64,000 nt of DNA from Caulobacter sp. FWC2 (GTDB taxonomy: Bacteria > Pseudomonadota > Alphaproteobacteria > Caulobacterales > Caulobacteraceae), in NCBI RefSeq assembly GCF_002742625.1, contig NZ_PEBF01000001.1, positions 2,728,001 to 2,792,000 of the forward strand, read 5' to 3'. Within the stretch, counting starts at the first letter, position 1. The number at the start of each line of letters is the position of its first letter. The notes under the pieces are model-generated. The model saw nothing but the letters and a program-made list of their open reading frames with translations, was not told the origin of the DNA and made no database searches. A program made the translations under genes and the position numbers. Of this stretch, positions 50,981 through 60,689 are shown one piece after another.

Positions 50981-51709
50981 ATGGATAAAGTCGCGCGTGT
51001 TGGCTGCTCGGGCTGGGCCTACGACGACTGGCGTGGCCCCTTCTATCCCAACGAGGTCAAACTGAAGGATCGGTTGACCTATTACGCGAGCGTTTTCGAC
51101 ACGACGGAGATCAACGCTAGCTTCTACCGTTTGCCCACGGACAAGGCTGTCCAGGCCTGGGCCGACCAAGTTCCTGATGGCTTCCTCTTCGCTTGGAAGG
51201 TGTCGCGCTACATCACCCACAACAAGAAGCTGAAGGATTGCAAGGAGAGCGTCGATCTGGTGTTTGGCCGCATGGCGCCCCTGGCCGAAAAGCGGGGCCC
51301 GGCGCTTGTCCAACTCCCGCCCATGCTTCATCGGGATGATGAACGTCTCAACCGCTTTTTGGCTTGGATGCCCAAGGGTCAGCCCGTGACCGTCGAGTTT
51401 CGGCACCCCAGTTGGCACGAGCCGGCCATCCTAGACATTCTTCGCAACCACGGCGTGGCGCTTTGCGTCTCCGACCACCACGACGCGCCATCCCCCTGGG
51501 AAACCACCGCAGACTTCGCCTATGTGCGAGGACATGGGCCCGGCGGACATTACCATGGACGCTACGCGCCAAGCGATCTGCGCGCCTGGGCCGACTGGAT
51601 CGGGTCCTGTAAAGCCGCTGGGATCTCGGTCTACAACTACTTCGACAACGACATCAAAAGCGCCGCGCCGCAGGACGCGACGGCTCTGATCTCACACCTG
51701 AGCGGATAG
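50981..51709 (+). CDS. DUF72 protein
   Basis: The 242-residue protein matches DUF72: VGCSGWAYDDWRGPFYP, FDTTEINASFYRLP, FAWKVSRYITHNKKL, VEFRHPSWHE and YVRGHGPGGHYHGRY, ending YNYFDNDIKSAAPQDA. The family has a TIM-barrel-like fold and unknown activity; it is common beside stress genes. ATG 50981 has AGGGAG upstream. Confidence 0.92.
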   Translation: MDKVARVGCSGWAYDDWRGPFYPNEVKLKDRLTYYASVFDTTEINASFYRLPTDKAVQAWADQVPDGFLFAWKVSRYITHNKKLKDCKESVDLVFGRMAPLAEKRGPALVQLPPMLHRDDERLNRFLAWMPKGQPVTVEFRHPSWHEPAILDILRNHGVALCVSDHHDAPSPWETTADFAYVRGHGPGGHYHGRYAPSDLRAWADWIGSCKAAGISVYNYFDNDIKSAAPQDATALISHLSG

Positions 51710-51755
51710 AGATGAATCCGCCCCCCACACCGCTCGCGCCCGCACGTCCGGCGCG

Positions 51756-51920
51756 TCAGTCGGCGCCGTTGCCTGGATCGGTCGCGTCGGGGTCGTGCGT
51801 GTAGGACGCCCTGCGCGTCGGATCGGCGGTCGGCGCCAAGGGCGCTTCCAGACCTGCGTCCTGGGCGGGCGCCGGAGAGGGTTTTGGGACGGACTCGCGG
51901 AATGGCGGTTCAATCGCCAT
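51756..51920 (-). CDS. Small proline/aspartate-rich protein coupled to the SDR gene
   Basis: This 54-residue frame starts with ATG overlapping the stop of the upstream SDR gene (TGATG). The product, MAIEPPFRESVPKPSPAPAQ and onwards, is proline/alanine/aspartate-rich and ends in PGNGAD; it appears disordered. Translational coupling supports it, but composition alone could arise from GC-rich DNA. Confidence 0.45.
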   Translation of the reverse strand: MAIEPPFRESVPKPSPAPAQDAGLEAPLAPTADPTRRASYTHDPDATDPGNGAD

Positions 51921-52711
51921 CACGATTTACCTGAGCCGGGCTCGGCCATTTTGCGGTGCTGCTCGGCCAGAACGCTCTGCGGGGTGACCGCCGCGACCGC
52001 CGCCTGCAGCTTGTTCTTGAAGCCCGCCACGACGTCGCCCTCGCCCTTCTGCATGGCGCGGTAGCCGGTCAGCGCCACGTCGGCCGGATCGGCCTTCTTC
52101 GGATCGGCCCCGACCTTGGTGTCCAGCATGTCGGCGCGCTCGAAGAACTCGGTGTCGGTCGGACCCGGCATCAGGCAGCTGACCGAGACGCCGGTGTCCT
52201 TCAGCTCGTTGCGCAACGCCCAGGCGAAACTGTCGAGGAAAGCCTTGGTGCCGTTGTAAACGGCCTGGAACGATCCCGGCATCAGGCCGGCGATCGAGCC
52301 GGTGATCAGGATGCGACCCCGCTCGCGCTCGCGCATGTCGCGGGCGATATTCTGGATCAGATAGACCGTGCCGGTGACATTGGTGTCGATCACGAACCGC
52401 GCCTCAGCCCAATCCTGATCGAGGAAACCGTGGCCCAGGCCCCGGCCGGCATTGGCCATCAGGGCGTCGACCTGTCGCCCCCCGATCAGGGCGAGCAGCT
52501 TGTCGACGCCTTCGGTGGTCGACAGGTCGACCTGCAGGGCCTCGACTTTGCCGCCGTGCTGCTCCAAGGCGTCCTTGGCCTCGACGATCGAGGGCTCGTC
52601 GGCGGCGATGACCAGGTCGTAGCCGTCTTCGGCGGCCAGACGGGCCAGCTCGTAGCCGATGCCGGACGAGGCGCCGGTAACGACGGCCAGGGGGCGAAGA
52701 TCCTCGATCAT
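51920..52711 (-). CDS. Short-chain dehydrogenase/reductase
   Basis: The 263-residue protein has TGASSGIGYELA, a MANAGRGLGH-type NAG motif, GSIAGLMPG with the catalytic Ser, and YNGTKAFLDS with the Tyr-x3-Lys pair. The start overlaps the stop of the zinc alcohol dehydrogenase gene (TGATG), so the two are coupled and may act in one oxidation pathway. The substrate is unknown. Confidence 0.92.
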   Translation of the reverse strand: MIEDLRPLAVVTGASSGIGYELARLAAEDGYDLVIAADEPSIVEAKDALEQHGGKVEALQVDLSTTEGVDKLLALIGGRQVDALMANAGRGLGHGFLDQDWAEARFVIDTNVTGTVYLIQNIARDMRERERGRILITGSIAGLMPGSFQAVYNGTKAFLDSFAWALRNELKDTGVSVSCLMPGPTDTEFFERADMLDTKVGADPKKADPADVALTGYRAMQKGEGDVVAGFKNKLQAAVAAVTPQSVLAEQHRKMAEPGSGKS

Positions 52712-53901
52712 CAGGCGGCTTCCTTTTCCCACTCAGGCTTGAGGACGACCTTGGTCACCTCGTTCTGGTTTTCCTTGAACATCTTGTAGCCGTCCGGCGC
52801 GCGCTCCAACGGCAGGCGGTGACTGATCAGGAAGGTGGTGTCGATGACCCCCTCGCCGATCAGGTCCAACAACGTTCGCAGGTACTTTTGGACGTGGGTC
52901 TGGCCGGTGCGGATCTGCAGGCCCTTCTCCATCAGCGCGCCGATCGGGATCTTGTCGCCCATGCCGCCGTAGACGCCCGGGATCGAGACCCGCCCGCCGG
53001 TGCGGCACGCCATCAAGACCTCACGAAGGACGTGGGCGCGGTCGGTGCCCAGACGCGTGGCGACCTTGACCGCGTCGACCACGTTGTCGATCGAAAAGCC
53101 GTGGCTCTCCATGCCGACCGCGTCGATGCAGGCGTCCGGCCCGATGCCGCCGGTCATGGCCATCAGAGCCTCGCGGACCTTGACGTCGTGGTAGTTGATC
53201 ACCTGGGCGCCGAGCGACTTGGCCAGCTCCAGGCGGTGCGGATGGTGGTCGATGGCGATGACCTTGTGGGCGCCCTGGATCAAGGCGCTCTGGATGGCGA
53301 ACAGCCCGACCGGACCGCAACCCCAGACCGCCACCGTGTCACCCGGCTCGATCTGGCAGTTCTCGGCCGCCATCCAGCCGGTGGGCAGGATGTCGGACAG
53401 GAACAGAACCTTCTCGTCCTCCAGGCCATCGGGAATGACGATCGGCCCGACGTCGCTATAGGGCACCCGGACATACTCGGCTTGGCCGCCGGCATAGCCG
53501 CCGGTCATGTGCGAATAGCCGAACAAACCCGTCATCGCCGTGCCGTAGGCGATTTCGCCTAGATCTTGCGTCTCGGCTGGATTGGAGTTCTCGCAGCCCG
53601 AGAACTGCTGTTTCTCGCAGTGGAAGCACTTGCCGCAGGCGATCACAAACGGGACGACCACCCGCTGGCCCTTCTGCAGGGTCGAGCCTGGCCCGGTCTC
53701 GACGACTTCGCCCATGAACTCGTGGCCCAGGATGTCGCCCTTCTCCATCGAGGGGATCATGCTGTCATAGAGGTGCAGGTCCGATCCGCAGATGGCGGTC
53801 GAGGTGATCTTTATGATCGCGTCGCGAGGATTGACGATCTTGGGGTCGGGCACGGTGTCCATGCGGACGTCGTGTTTGCCGTGCCAGGTCAGGGCGCGCA
53901 T
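52711..53901 (-). CDS. Zinc-dependent alcohol dehydrogenase (formaldehyde dehydrogenase-like)
   Basis: The 396-residue medium-chain dehydrogenase has catalytic zinc ligands in [11 protein letters not shown] and [10 protein letters not shown], a structural zinc loop with spaced cysteines ([16 protein letters not shown]), and the coenzyme motif WGCGPVGLF. The closest group by eye is the glutathione-independent formaldehyde/S-hydroxymethyl-type or threonine-like dehydrogenases often found in stress operons. It leads a two- or three-gene operon with the SDR gene. Confidence 0.92.
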   Translation of the reverse strand: MRALTWHGKHDVRMDTVPDPKIVNPRDAIIKITSTAICGSDLHLYDSMIPSMEKGDILGHEFMGEVVETGPGSTLQKGQRVVVPFVIACGKCFHCEKQQFSGCENSNPAETQDLGEIAYGTAMTGLFGYSHMTGGYAGGQAEYVRVPYSDVGPIVIPDGLEDEKVLFLSDILPTGWMAAENCQIEPGDTVAVWGCGPVGLFAIQSALIQGAHKVIAIDHHPHRLELAKSLGAQVINYHDVKVREALMAMTGGIGPDACIDAVGMESHGFSIDNVVDAVKVATRLGTDRAHVLREVLMACRTGGRVSIPGVYGGMGDKIPIGALMEKGLQIRTGQTHVQKYLRTLLDLIGEGVIDTTFLISHRLPLERAPDGYKMFKENQNEVTKVVLKPEWEKEAA

Positions 53902-53931
53902 GGGCGTCTCCGTCTAGAAATTTGTGTTGGA

Positions 53932-54519
53932 TCAGCCTTGCGGCGCGGCTTCGGGGGTCTTGGCCGTGGAAATCTCGCCGGTTTCCATCAACTGCTTGAA
54001 GCGGCGCAGCTCGCGGCGCGCCTGGATCTTCGGCTCCTTCTGGAAAAGCTTGGCGATCAGCTTGCCAAGATCGCCGCCCGGCGGCTCGTAGACGATGGTG
54101 GCGGTGACCTCGGTCCCGCGCCCCGGCGGGCCGTCCTTGAACTCGATGCGGCCGGCATTCTTGATGTCGGCGCCCTCAACGGACTCCCAGGCCAGCAGCT
54201 CGTTCTCGACCTCCTCGGTCAAGAGGCTGTCCCACTCGACGGTCTTGCCGGCCGGGGCCTTGACCACCCAGTGCGAGCGCTTGTCGTCGCCGGGCGTGAC
54301 GCTCTCCACGTTCTCCATGAAGAGCGCCAGGTTCCGGAAATCGCGCCAGAAGGCGTAGAGCTCCGCCCGCGGACGATTGATGGTCACCGTGCGGCCGACC
54401 AGGGCCGCCTCGTGCCAACCGCGCTCTTCGGCGACCTCATGGGCGATGTCGCGCTGGTGCACCGCGGCGGTCAGCGGCGCGTCACTCTCAAGCGTGCGGG
54501 CGATGGTCTCTTCAGACAT
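53932..54519 (-). CDS. SRPBCC-family protein
   Basis: The 195-residue protein has an N-terminal extension with a GWHEAALVGRTVTI-type start and then a START/polyketide cyclase-like SRPBCC domain (RPRAELYAFWRDFRNLALFM, ENVESVTPGDDKRSHWVVKA, GTEVTATIVYEPPGGDLGKL). Such proteins bind hydrophobic ligands; many are uncharacterised and grouped with stress-response genes. GGAGATC upstream of ATG 54519 supports the start. It lies 30 bp downstream of the dehydrogenase gene start on the same strand and probably has its own promoter. Confidence 0.88.
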   Translation of the reverse strand: MSEETIARTLESDAPLTAAVHQRDIAHEVAEERGWHEAALVGRTVTINRPRAELYAFWRDFRNLALFMENVESVTPGDDKRSHWVVKAPAGKTVEWDSLLTEEVENELLAWESVEGADIKNAGRIEFKDGPPGRGTEVTATIVYEPPGGDLGKLIAKLFQKEPKIQARRELRRFKQLMETGEISTAKTPEAAPQG

Positions 54520-54760
54520 CGTCGATCTCCTCAATTCCGCAGATCAACAGTCCGAGCCGCCCCTTGTTCCGACAGCCAAGGTTGTGCCCCGCCCAACTCA
54601 TCAAATGAAGAGATGGGCAGGACCGGACCACGGCTGGGGCCCGGTTTCCGGGGCTTTGGTTGCGCAGCATTCCCGACATTGGAACGCCAGGCGCAGGGCT
54701 CCGTTTGAGCTGCTCGCCGCCAAAAAGTGCGGTTCAAGTCAAAACCGGGAGGAGATGATC

Positions 54761-55740
54761 ATGCGCGAGACGCAGTCGAACGCTTCCCCACTCGCCAGGA
54801 GAGCAACCATGTTTGGTGGCGAACGTCTTTCGCGCCTCGGCGCCTTTAGTCCTCAATTTCCAGACGCCGAGGCCCTGCACAAGGGCCTGGCGCACTGGAA
54901 CCATCACCGGCTTTCGCCGCAAGCGCCCATCGAGACCTGGCGCGAGACGATCGACGAGGAACGGCGGATGAAGCGCGTGGAAGGCGAGTTCATAGAAGCC
55001 TTCCGGAGCCACATCGCCCACCTCGTCGACACGGTCCCTGAGGACGCGGAGGCCTTCGTCGCCTGGTTCGAAGCGCTCAAGGATCACGGCCCCGGCCAGT
55101 GGGACCCATTGTTCGATTGGCTGGAAGGTTCGGCGTCGCTCGAAGACCTCAAGTGGTTCCTGACCCAGGAAGCGGCCGGCGAGGCTGGGTTTGACGACCT
55201 GGTCGCCTCACCCAGGTCAAGATCCCCGACCGCGCCAAGCTCGAACTGGCCCGCAACTACTGGGACGAAATGGGCCGAGGCAACGCCAAGGGCATGCATG
55301 GTCCGATGCTGGAGCGCACCAGCGCCACCCTGGGCCTCTCGCCCACCATCGACGCCACGCTCTGGCAGTCGCTGTGCCTTGCCAACACCATGACGGCCTT
55401 CGCCACGACGCGGCGCTACGCCTGGCACTCCATCGGCGCCCTGGGCGTGGTCGAGCTGACCGCCCCAACCCGCGTGGCCTGTGTCGATGCGGGCCTCAAG
55501 CGCGTCGGCGTCTCGCCCGACGCGCGCAAGTACTTCGCCCTGCACGCCCATCTCGACGTGGAGCACTCCAAGGCTTGGAACGCCGAAGCGCTGATCCCGC
55601 TGGTCGCGGAGGATCCGACCCGGGCGCGGTTCATCGCCGAGGGCGCGATCATGCGCTTGATCTGTGGCGAGCAGTGCTTCGAGACCTATCGCGCCCATCT
55701 GTGGGCCCACACCCACCCGCTCGTCTACGCGGCGGAGTAA
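54761..55740 (+). pseudogene. Iron-containing redox enzyme (heme oxygenase-like fold), split by a one-base frameshift
   Basis: The first part (to about 55206) reads FAAWF-like helical sequence ending TQEAAGEAGFDDLVA; the second, in the next frame to 55740, reads LTQVKIPDRAKLELARNYWD, GNAKGMHGPMLERT and LHAHLDVEHSKAWNAEALIP. Together they give a continuous protein of about 326 residues of the heme oxygenase-like iron-redox family. The break lies in GTCGCCTCACC (about 55200-55210), where one additional C restores VALTQ. It could be a real null mutation or a base-calling error. ATG 54761 has GGAGGAG upstream. Confidence 0.85.
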
Positions 55741-55745
55741 GCGTC

Positions 55746-55979
55746 ATGCCCAGCATTTTCGATGTCTCGCCCTTTGACGGGGGCTGGTGCGTGAAGATCG
55801 CCGACACCGGCGAGGTCCTGTTCTTTACGGCGCGGCGGCAAGCGATCGCCGAGGCGCGGGCCTTGGCGCGGCTCTGGCCAAAGGAGGTCAAGGTCAAGGT
55901 ACGTCCGCGCCGCGTCCCGGGCCTGACCGAAACCTGGACGCCCGCCGACTTCGCCTATCCCTTGGGCGCGCCCGCATGA
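55746..55979 (+). CDS. Small DUF2188-like protein
   Basis: The 77-residue protein reads VSPFDGGWCVKIADTGEVLF, then TARRQAIAEARALARLWPKE, similar in plan to DUF2188: a beta hairpin with GGW and a helix with repeated Ala/Glu. Its start lies 5 bp after the stop of the iron-redox gene, and its stop overlaps the next gene start (ATGA). It is likely part of one operon with the redox gene. Confidence 0.65.
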   Translation: MPSIFDVSPFDGGWCVKIADTGEVLFFTARRQAIAEARALARLWPKEVKVKVRPRRVPGLTETWTPADFAYPLGAPA

Positions 55980-56251
55980 GCGCCCTCAACGCTCCATCAA
56001 GCTGGCGCCAGGCCGATCGCGGCGCGAGCGGTCGTGCCGACGGTCACGACACCATGATCGGCTTCTCGATTTCGCCGACAGGCTCAGGGACTTGGGCCTG
56101 GCGCGCCTGCGACCAGTCGGGCCGCGTCCGCGCCCAGGGCGTGGCGGGAAGCCGCAAGCTGGCGGCGGCCCTGGTGATCCATCACATCGTCTCGACGCGG
56201 GCGGAACGCGTCGCGTCGTCCTCCCCCGAAACCCGCGCCAAGGCGGCTTAG
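55976..56251 (+). CDS. Small hypothetical protein upstream of cphA
   Basis: The 91-residue protein has a basic, disordered start and a middle part, MIGFSISPTGSGTWAWRACD followed by GRVRAQGVAGSRKLAAALVI, that could form a small beta-alpha domain. It overlaps its upstream neighbour by 4 bp and ends 1 bp before cphA, so it is probably cotranscribed with the cyanophycin genes. No family is recognised. Confidence 0.6.
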   Translation: MSALNAPSSWRQADRGASGRADGHDTMIGFSISPTGSGTWAWRACDQSGRVRAQGVAGSRKLAAALVIHHIVSTRAERVASSSPETRAKAA

Positions 56252-56252
56252 G

Positions 56253-58994
56253 ATGATGCGCGTTCTCGAAGCGGCCACCTATCGCGGACCTCATCTCTAC
56301 GCCAACCGGCCGATGATGCGGATCCAGCTGGACCTGGGCCCCCTGGAGGCCTGGCCGACCAACCGGATCCCCGGCTTCACCGATCATTTGATGGTCGCCC
56401 TGCCGGGCCTGGAGGCTCACGGCTGCTCCTACAAATCGCACGGCGGGCTGCTGCTGCGGATGCGTGAAGGCACCTGGCTGGGCCACGTGATCGAGCACGT
56501 CGCCTTGGAACTGCAGAAGTTGGCCGGGGTCGAGGCCGGGCGGGGCAAGACGCGGTCGGTCAAGGGCCGGCCCGGCGTCTACAACATCCTCTACGTCTAT
56601 GAAGGCGAAGGCCTGGGCCGCGCCGCCGGCCGCGCCGCAGTCGAACTGGTCCACAGCCTGCTGCCGCATGACCTGCAGGGCCTGGCGGGGCTCGATCGGA
56701 TCGCGCCGCCGATCGGTGACCTGACTCCGCCTTTCTTCGACCTGCGTCGCACGTTGGAGCACCTGCGCACGATCGCCCGGCGCGAGACCCTAGGCCCGAC
56801 CACGCGCTCGCTGGTCAACGAGGCGCGCCGCCGAGGCATTCCGGTCCAGCGTCTGGACGACCAGAGCCTGGTCCAGTTGGGCTGGGGCGCGCGACGCAAG
56901 CTTATCCGCGCCAGCATCACGGGCCAGACCGGCCACATCGCCGTGATGACCGCCGGCGACAAGGCTCTGACCAAGACACTGCTGGCGGCGGCGGGGGTGC
57001 CCGTCCCACGCGGCGGCGTCGTGCGCACGCTCGAAGAGGCCCTCGCCCAGGCCGAACGGATCAAAGGCCCGGTGGTCCTGAAACCCCTGGATGGCAACCA
57101 CGGCCGGGGCGTCAGCCTGGGCCTGGAGACGCCCGAACAGGTGCGCTGGGGCTACGAGCAGGCGATCAAGCACGGCCGCCGGGTGATCGTCGAAGAACAA
57201 TATGTCGGTCGCGACTACCGCATCCTGGTGGTCGGCGGCCAGGTCACAGCCGTGGCCGAGCGTGTGCCGGCCCGGGTGATCGGCGATGGCCAAAGCACCG
57301 TCGCCCAACTGATCGAAAGCGTGAACAAGGACCCGCGACGCGGGATTGGCCACGAGCAGGTCATGACCCGCATCGTCGTCGACGACCAGGTCCGCGAGAT
57401 GCTCGCGCGGGTCGATCTTTCGCTGGAGGCGGTTCCTGAGCCCGGCGCCGTGGTCACTTTGCGCGCCACCGCCAACCTTTCGACCGGCGGCACGGCAATC
57501 GACCGCACCGATATCATTCATCCCGACAACGCCGCCATCGCCCGCCGCGCCGCCCTGACGGTGGGGCTCGACGTGGCCGGAATCGACTTCATGGCCCCCG
57601 ACATCACGCGGTCGGTCCGCGAGACCGGCGGCGGCATCGTCGAGATCAATGCCGCGCCCGGTTTCCGCATGCACCTGGAGCCTTCCGAAGGCCAGCCGCG
57701 CGACGTGGCCAAGGCCGTGGTCGCCGACCTCTTCCCACCTGGCGCCCGTAGCCGCATCCCGATCGTCGCGGTCACCGGCACCAACGGCAAGTCGACCGTC
57801 GTGCGCATGGTCGCCCGCATCGCGCGCGAGATGGGCAAGACGGTGGGCCTGACCAACACCACCGGCGTCTACGTCAATGACGAGCGGGTCGTGGAGGCCG
57901 ACGCCAGCGGCCCCAAGAGCGCCCGCATGGTGTTGCGCGACCCGACGGTCGATGTGGCGGTGCTGGAGACCGCGCGCGGCGGAATGCTGCGCGAAGGCCT
58001 GGCCTTCGACCGCTGCGACGTCGGCGTCGTCCTGAACGTCACCGCCGATCATCTGGGGCTGAAGGGCGTCGAGACGCTGGAGGACCTGGCCTCGCTGAAG
58101 TCGATCGTCACTGAAGCGGTCTCGCGGCGGGGCGTCAGCGTCCTCAATGGCGACGATCCCCTGACTCTGCGAATGGCCAAGCACGCCGGCGGTCGCATCG
58201 CCTATTTCACCCTGAGCGGCGGCTTCGAAGACTTGAGCCCCTTCCTGCAAAAACACGTGGCCGAAGGCGGGCTGCTGGCCGCGCGCGAAGCCTCGGTGCG
58301 CGGCGGTGAACTGGTGCTCTACGACAAGGGCCGGCGCATCCCGGTGATCCACGCCGACGAGATCCCCGCCACGCTGAACGGCATGGCCCGGTTCAACGTC
58401 GCCAACGCGCTGGCGGCGATCACCGCTGGCCACGGCCTGGGCGCCAGTCCCGCGCAGATGGCCAAGGCTCTGCGCGCCTTCACCTCCTCGCACGCCGAGA
58501 ACCCGGGCCGGTTCAACGTCCATGACGCCCACGGTTTTCGGGTCATCGTCGATTATGCCCACAACCCCGGAGCCATGCGGGCCATGGGTGACCTTGTCGC
58601 CAAGCTGCGGCCGACCGTCGGCCGGGTGATCGGCGTGGTCAGCATCCCTGGGGACCGGCGCGACGAGGACATCCTGGAGATGGGCGCGATCGCGGCGGAG
58701 ATGTTCGACGAGCTGATCTTCCGCGAACTTCCGGACGGACGGGGTCGTCCGGCCGGTTCGGTGCTGTCGCTGTTGACGAAGGGGGCGCTGGACGCGGGTT
58801 TCCCAACCGATCACCTGCACCGCATTCTCAGCGAGAGCCGCTCGATCGACGCGGCGCTGCGCATGGCCACGCCCGGCGACCTCGTCCTGGTCTTCCCGAC
58901 CGCGGTGGACGCGGCGTGGCGCCAAGTCACCGCCTTTCAGCCGCAGGGCCTGGCCGCGCCGCACGGCCTCGAGGCGGCTGGCGTCCATGTCTGA
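56253..58994 (+). CDS. cphA: Cyanophycin synthetase
   Basis: This 913-residue enzyme polymerises Asp and Arg into cyanophycin. It has the N-terminal domain (AATYRGPHLYANRPMMRIQL), an ATP-grasp domain (AGVPVPRGGVV, KGPVVLKPLDGNHGRGVSLG, EEQYVGRDYRILVVGG) and a Mur-ligase-like domain with GTNGKS at residues 509-514 and EKPG-like peptide-binding parts (NPGRFNVHD, VDYAHNPGAMRAMG). Two ATP sites are used alternately for Asp and Arg addition. Length is normal. The isoaspartyl peptidase gene overlaps its 3' end by 8 bp. Confidence 0.95.
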   Translation: MMRVLEAATYRGPHLYANRPMMRIQLDLGPLEAWPTNRIPGFTDHLMVALPGLEAHGCSYKSHGGLLLRMREGTWLGHVIEHVALELQKLAGVEAGRGKTRSVKGRPGVYNILYVYEGEGLGRAAGRAAVELVHSLLPHDLQGLAGLDRIAPPIGDLTPPFFDLRRTLEHLRTIARRETLGPTTRSLVNEARRRGIPVQRLDDQSLVQLGWGARRKLIRASITGQTGHIAVMTAGDKALTKTLLAAAGVPVPRGGVVRTLEEALAQAERIKGPVVLKPLDGNHGRGVSLGLETPEQVRWGYEQAIKHGRRVIVEEQYVGRDYRILVVGGQVTAVAERVPARVIGDGQSTVAQLIESVNKDPRRGIGHEQVMTRIVVDDQVREMLARVDLSLEAVPEPGAVVTLRATANLSTGGTAIDRTDIIHPDNAAIARRAALTVGLDVAGIDFMAPDITRSVRETGGGIVEINAAPGFRMHLEPSEGQPRDVAKAVVADLFPPGARSRIPIVAVTGTNGKSTVVRMVARIAREMGKTVGLTNTTGVYVNDERVVEADASGPKSARMVLRDPTVDVAVLETARGGMLREGLAFDRCDVGVVLNVTADHLGLKGVETLEDLASLKSIVTEAVSRRGVSVLNGDDPLTLRMAKHAGGRIAYFTLSGGFEDLSPFLQKHVAEGGLLAAREASVRGGELVLYDKGRRIPVIHADEIPATLNGMARFNVANALAAITAGHGLGASPAQMAKALRAFTSSHAENPGRFNVHDAHGFRVIVDYAHNPGAMRAMGDLVAKLRPTVGRVIGVVSIPGDRRDEDILEMGAIAAEMFDELIFRELPDGRGRPAGSVLSLLTKGALDAGFPTDHLHRILSESRSIDAALRMATPGDLVLVFPTAVDAAWRQVTAFQPQGLAAPHGLEAAGVHV

Positions 58995-59862
58995 GACCGG
59001 CTGGGCGATCATCGTCCATGGGGGCGCCAAGGACATTCCGCCGGGCCTGGAAGACGCGCACCGGCGCGGTTGCCTGCTGGCCCTGGCGGCCGGGCAAGCC
59101 ATCCTCGAGGCCGGCGGCGCCGCCATCGCCGCCGTCGAGATGGCGGTGCGGGCCCTGGAGGAGGACCCTACCTTCAACGCCGGACATGGGGCGGTGTTGA
59201 ACGCCGCGGGCGAGGTCGAGTGCGACGCGGCCATCATGGATGGCGCGACTCTGGCGGTGGGCGGCGTCGCGGCCGTCAAGACGCTCAGGCATCCAATCTC
59301 GGTGGCCGCCGCCCTGCTGTCGCGGACGCCGGTTTTGTTGGTGGGCGCCGGGGCCGAAGCCTTCGCTGGCGCGCACGGCGGCGAACTCTGCGATCCCGCC
59401 GACCTGATCGTCGCGCGGCCCGGAGACCCCGGATGCGACACGGTCGGCTGCGTGGCGCTGGATCGCCACGGCAATATCGCGGCCGGAACCTCGACGGGCG
59501 GCCTGACCGGCTGTCATTCGGGCCGGGTCGGCGATAGCCCCCTACCCGGCTGCGGCCTCTATGCCGACAACGTCGTTGGCGGGGTCTCGCTGTCGGGCGA
59601 TGGCGAGAGCCTGATCCGCACGACATTGGCCGCCCGCCTGATGCACAGCCTGGAAGCGATGCCGCCGGGCGCCGCGATCCAGGCGGCTCTGACCTATCTC
59701 GCCCGGGTCGGCGGCGAGGCCGGACTGATCGTCATCGACACCGAAGGCCGCGTCGATTGGGGTCACAACAGCGCCCAGTTCGCCGTCGCCCACGCCCGCG
59801 CGGGCCAACCCGCCCGGGCTTTCGTCAACCGGGCGCAAGACGCCCAGGAAGACTACCCATGA
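58987..59862 (+). CDS. iaaA: Isoaspartyl peptidase/plant-type L-asparaginase
   Basis: The 291-residue Ntn hydrolase has WAIIVHGGAKDIP at the N-terminus, the autocleavage site CDTVGCVALD with Thr152 as nucleophile, and SGRVGDSPLPGCGLYAD with the substrate-binding GDSPLPG loop. It would cleave beta-Asp-Arg dipeptides released by cyanophycinase, completing use of stored nitrogen. It overlaps cphA at its start and cphB at its end (ATGA), a rare arrangement of the complete pathway in one operon. Confidence 0.95.
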   Translation: MSETGWAIIVHGGAKDIPPGLEDAHRRGCLLALAAGQAILEAGGAAIAAVEMAVRALEEDPTFNAGHGAVLNAAGEVECDAAIMDGATLAVGGVAAVKTLRHPISVAAALLSRTPVLLVGAGAEAFAGAHGGELCDPADLIVARPGDPGCDTVGCVALDRHGNIAAGTSTGGLTGCHSGRVGDSPLPGCGLYADNVVGGVSLSGDGESLIRTTLAARLMHSLEAMPPGAAIQAALTYLARVGGEAGLIVIDTEGRVDWGHNSAQFAVAHARAGQPARAFVNRAQDAQEDYP

Positions 59863-60689
59863 CCACCGCATCCACCATCGAAGGCCCGCTGATCATCATC
59901 GGGGGGCACGAGGACAAGGAGGGTGACAAGATCATCCTCAAGGCCGTCGCCGAGCGTCTCAACGGCGGCCGGCTGGTCGTGGCCACCATCGCCTCGCATG
60001 CGCCGGAAGGCTATTTCGAGACCTACCAGAAGGCCTTCGGGTCCCTGGGCGTCACCGACCTGGTCGAGCTCTATATCGAAGACCGCGCCGAGACCCACGA
60101 CGCCGCCAAGCTGGCCCTGCTTGACGGCGCGGCCGGCGTGTTCTTCTCAGGCGGCGACCAGTTGCGGATCAGCAGCCAGATCGGCGACACGCCGATCGAA
60201 GCGCGCATCCGCGAGATCTGGCGGTCCGGCGGCGTCCTGGCCGGAACCTCGGCTGGCGCCTCGGTAATGAGCGACACGATGATGGTCCGCGGCGCCAGCG
60301 CAGAGACCCATCGCATCGGCGATCTGCAGATGGCGCCGGGCTTGGGGCTGGTGCGCGACACGATCATTGACCAGCACTTCGCCGAGCGCGGTCGCATCGG
60401 GCGGCTCCTGGGCGCGGTGGCGCAGAGCCCGCGGGTGCTGGGTGTTGGCATCGACGAGGACACCGCCATCGTCTTGCAGGGGGACGACTTCACGGTGATT
60501 GGCAGCGGCGCGGTCTATGTCGTCGACGCCGAGGGCGTCAGCGCCTCCAACATCGCCGAGGCCAAGACCGAAAGGGCCTTGTCGATCTTCGACGTCCGCC
60601 TGCACGTGTTGGCCAGCGGCGACGGCTTGAACCTGACGACCCGGCGGCCGCACGGCCAGCCGATACCGCCTGCCCCTTCCGACGGCTAG
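59859..60689 (+). CDS. cphB: Cyanophycinase
   Basis: The 276-residue S51-family peptidase has GPLIIIGGHEDKEGDKIILK, GVFFSGGDQLR and the nucleophile motif GTSAGAS with Ser131. It hydrolyses cyanophycin to beta-Asp-Arg dipeptides. No signal peptide is seen, so it is intracellular. Its start overlaps the peptidase stop and its stop overlaps the convergent methyltransferase gene by a few bases. Confidence 0.95.
   Translation: MTTASTIEGPLIIIGGHEDKEGDKIILKAVAERLNGGRLVVATIASHAPEGYFETYQKAFGSLGVTDLVELYIEDRAETHDAAKLALLDGAAGVFFSGGDQLRISSQIGDTPIEARIREIWRSGGVLAGTSAGASVMSDTMMVRGASAETHRIGDLQMAPGLGLVRDTIIDQHFAERGRIGRLLGAVAQSPRVLGVGIDEDTAIVLQGDDFTVIGSGAVYVVDAEGVSASNIAEAKTERALSIFDVRLHVLASGDGLNLTTRRPHGQPIPPAPSDG

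Noticed and set aside
53566-54708. 380-residue plus-strand frame over the dehydrogenase and SRPBCC genes
   Set aside because: It is the shadow of two clear minus-strand genes.
56790-59474. 894-residue open frame antisense to cphA and iaaA
   Set aside because: Both plus-strand genes have full family motifs; the antisense product is His/Asp/Arg-rich with no domain.
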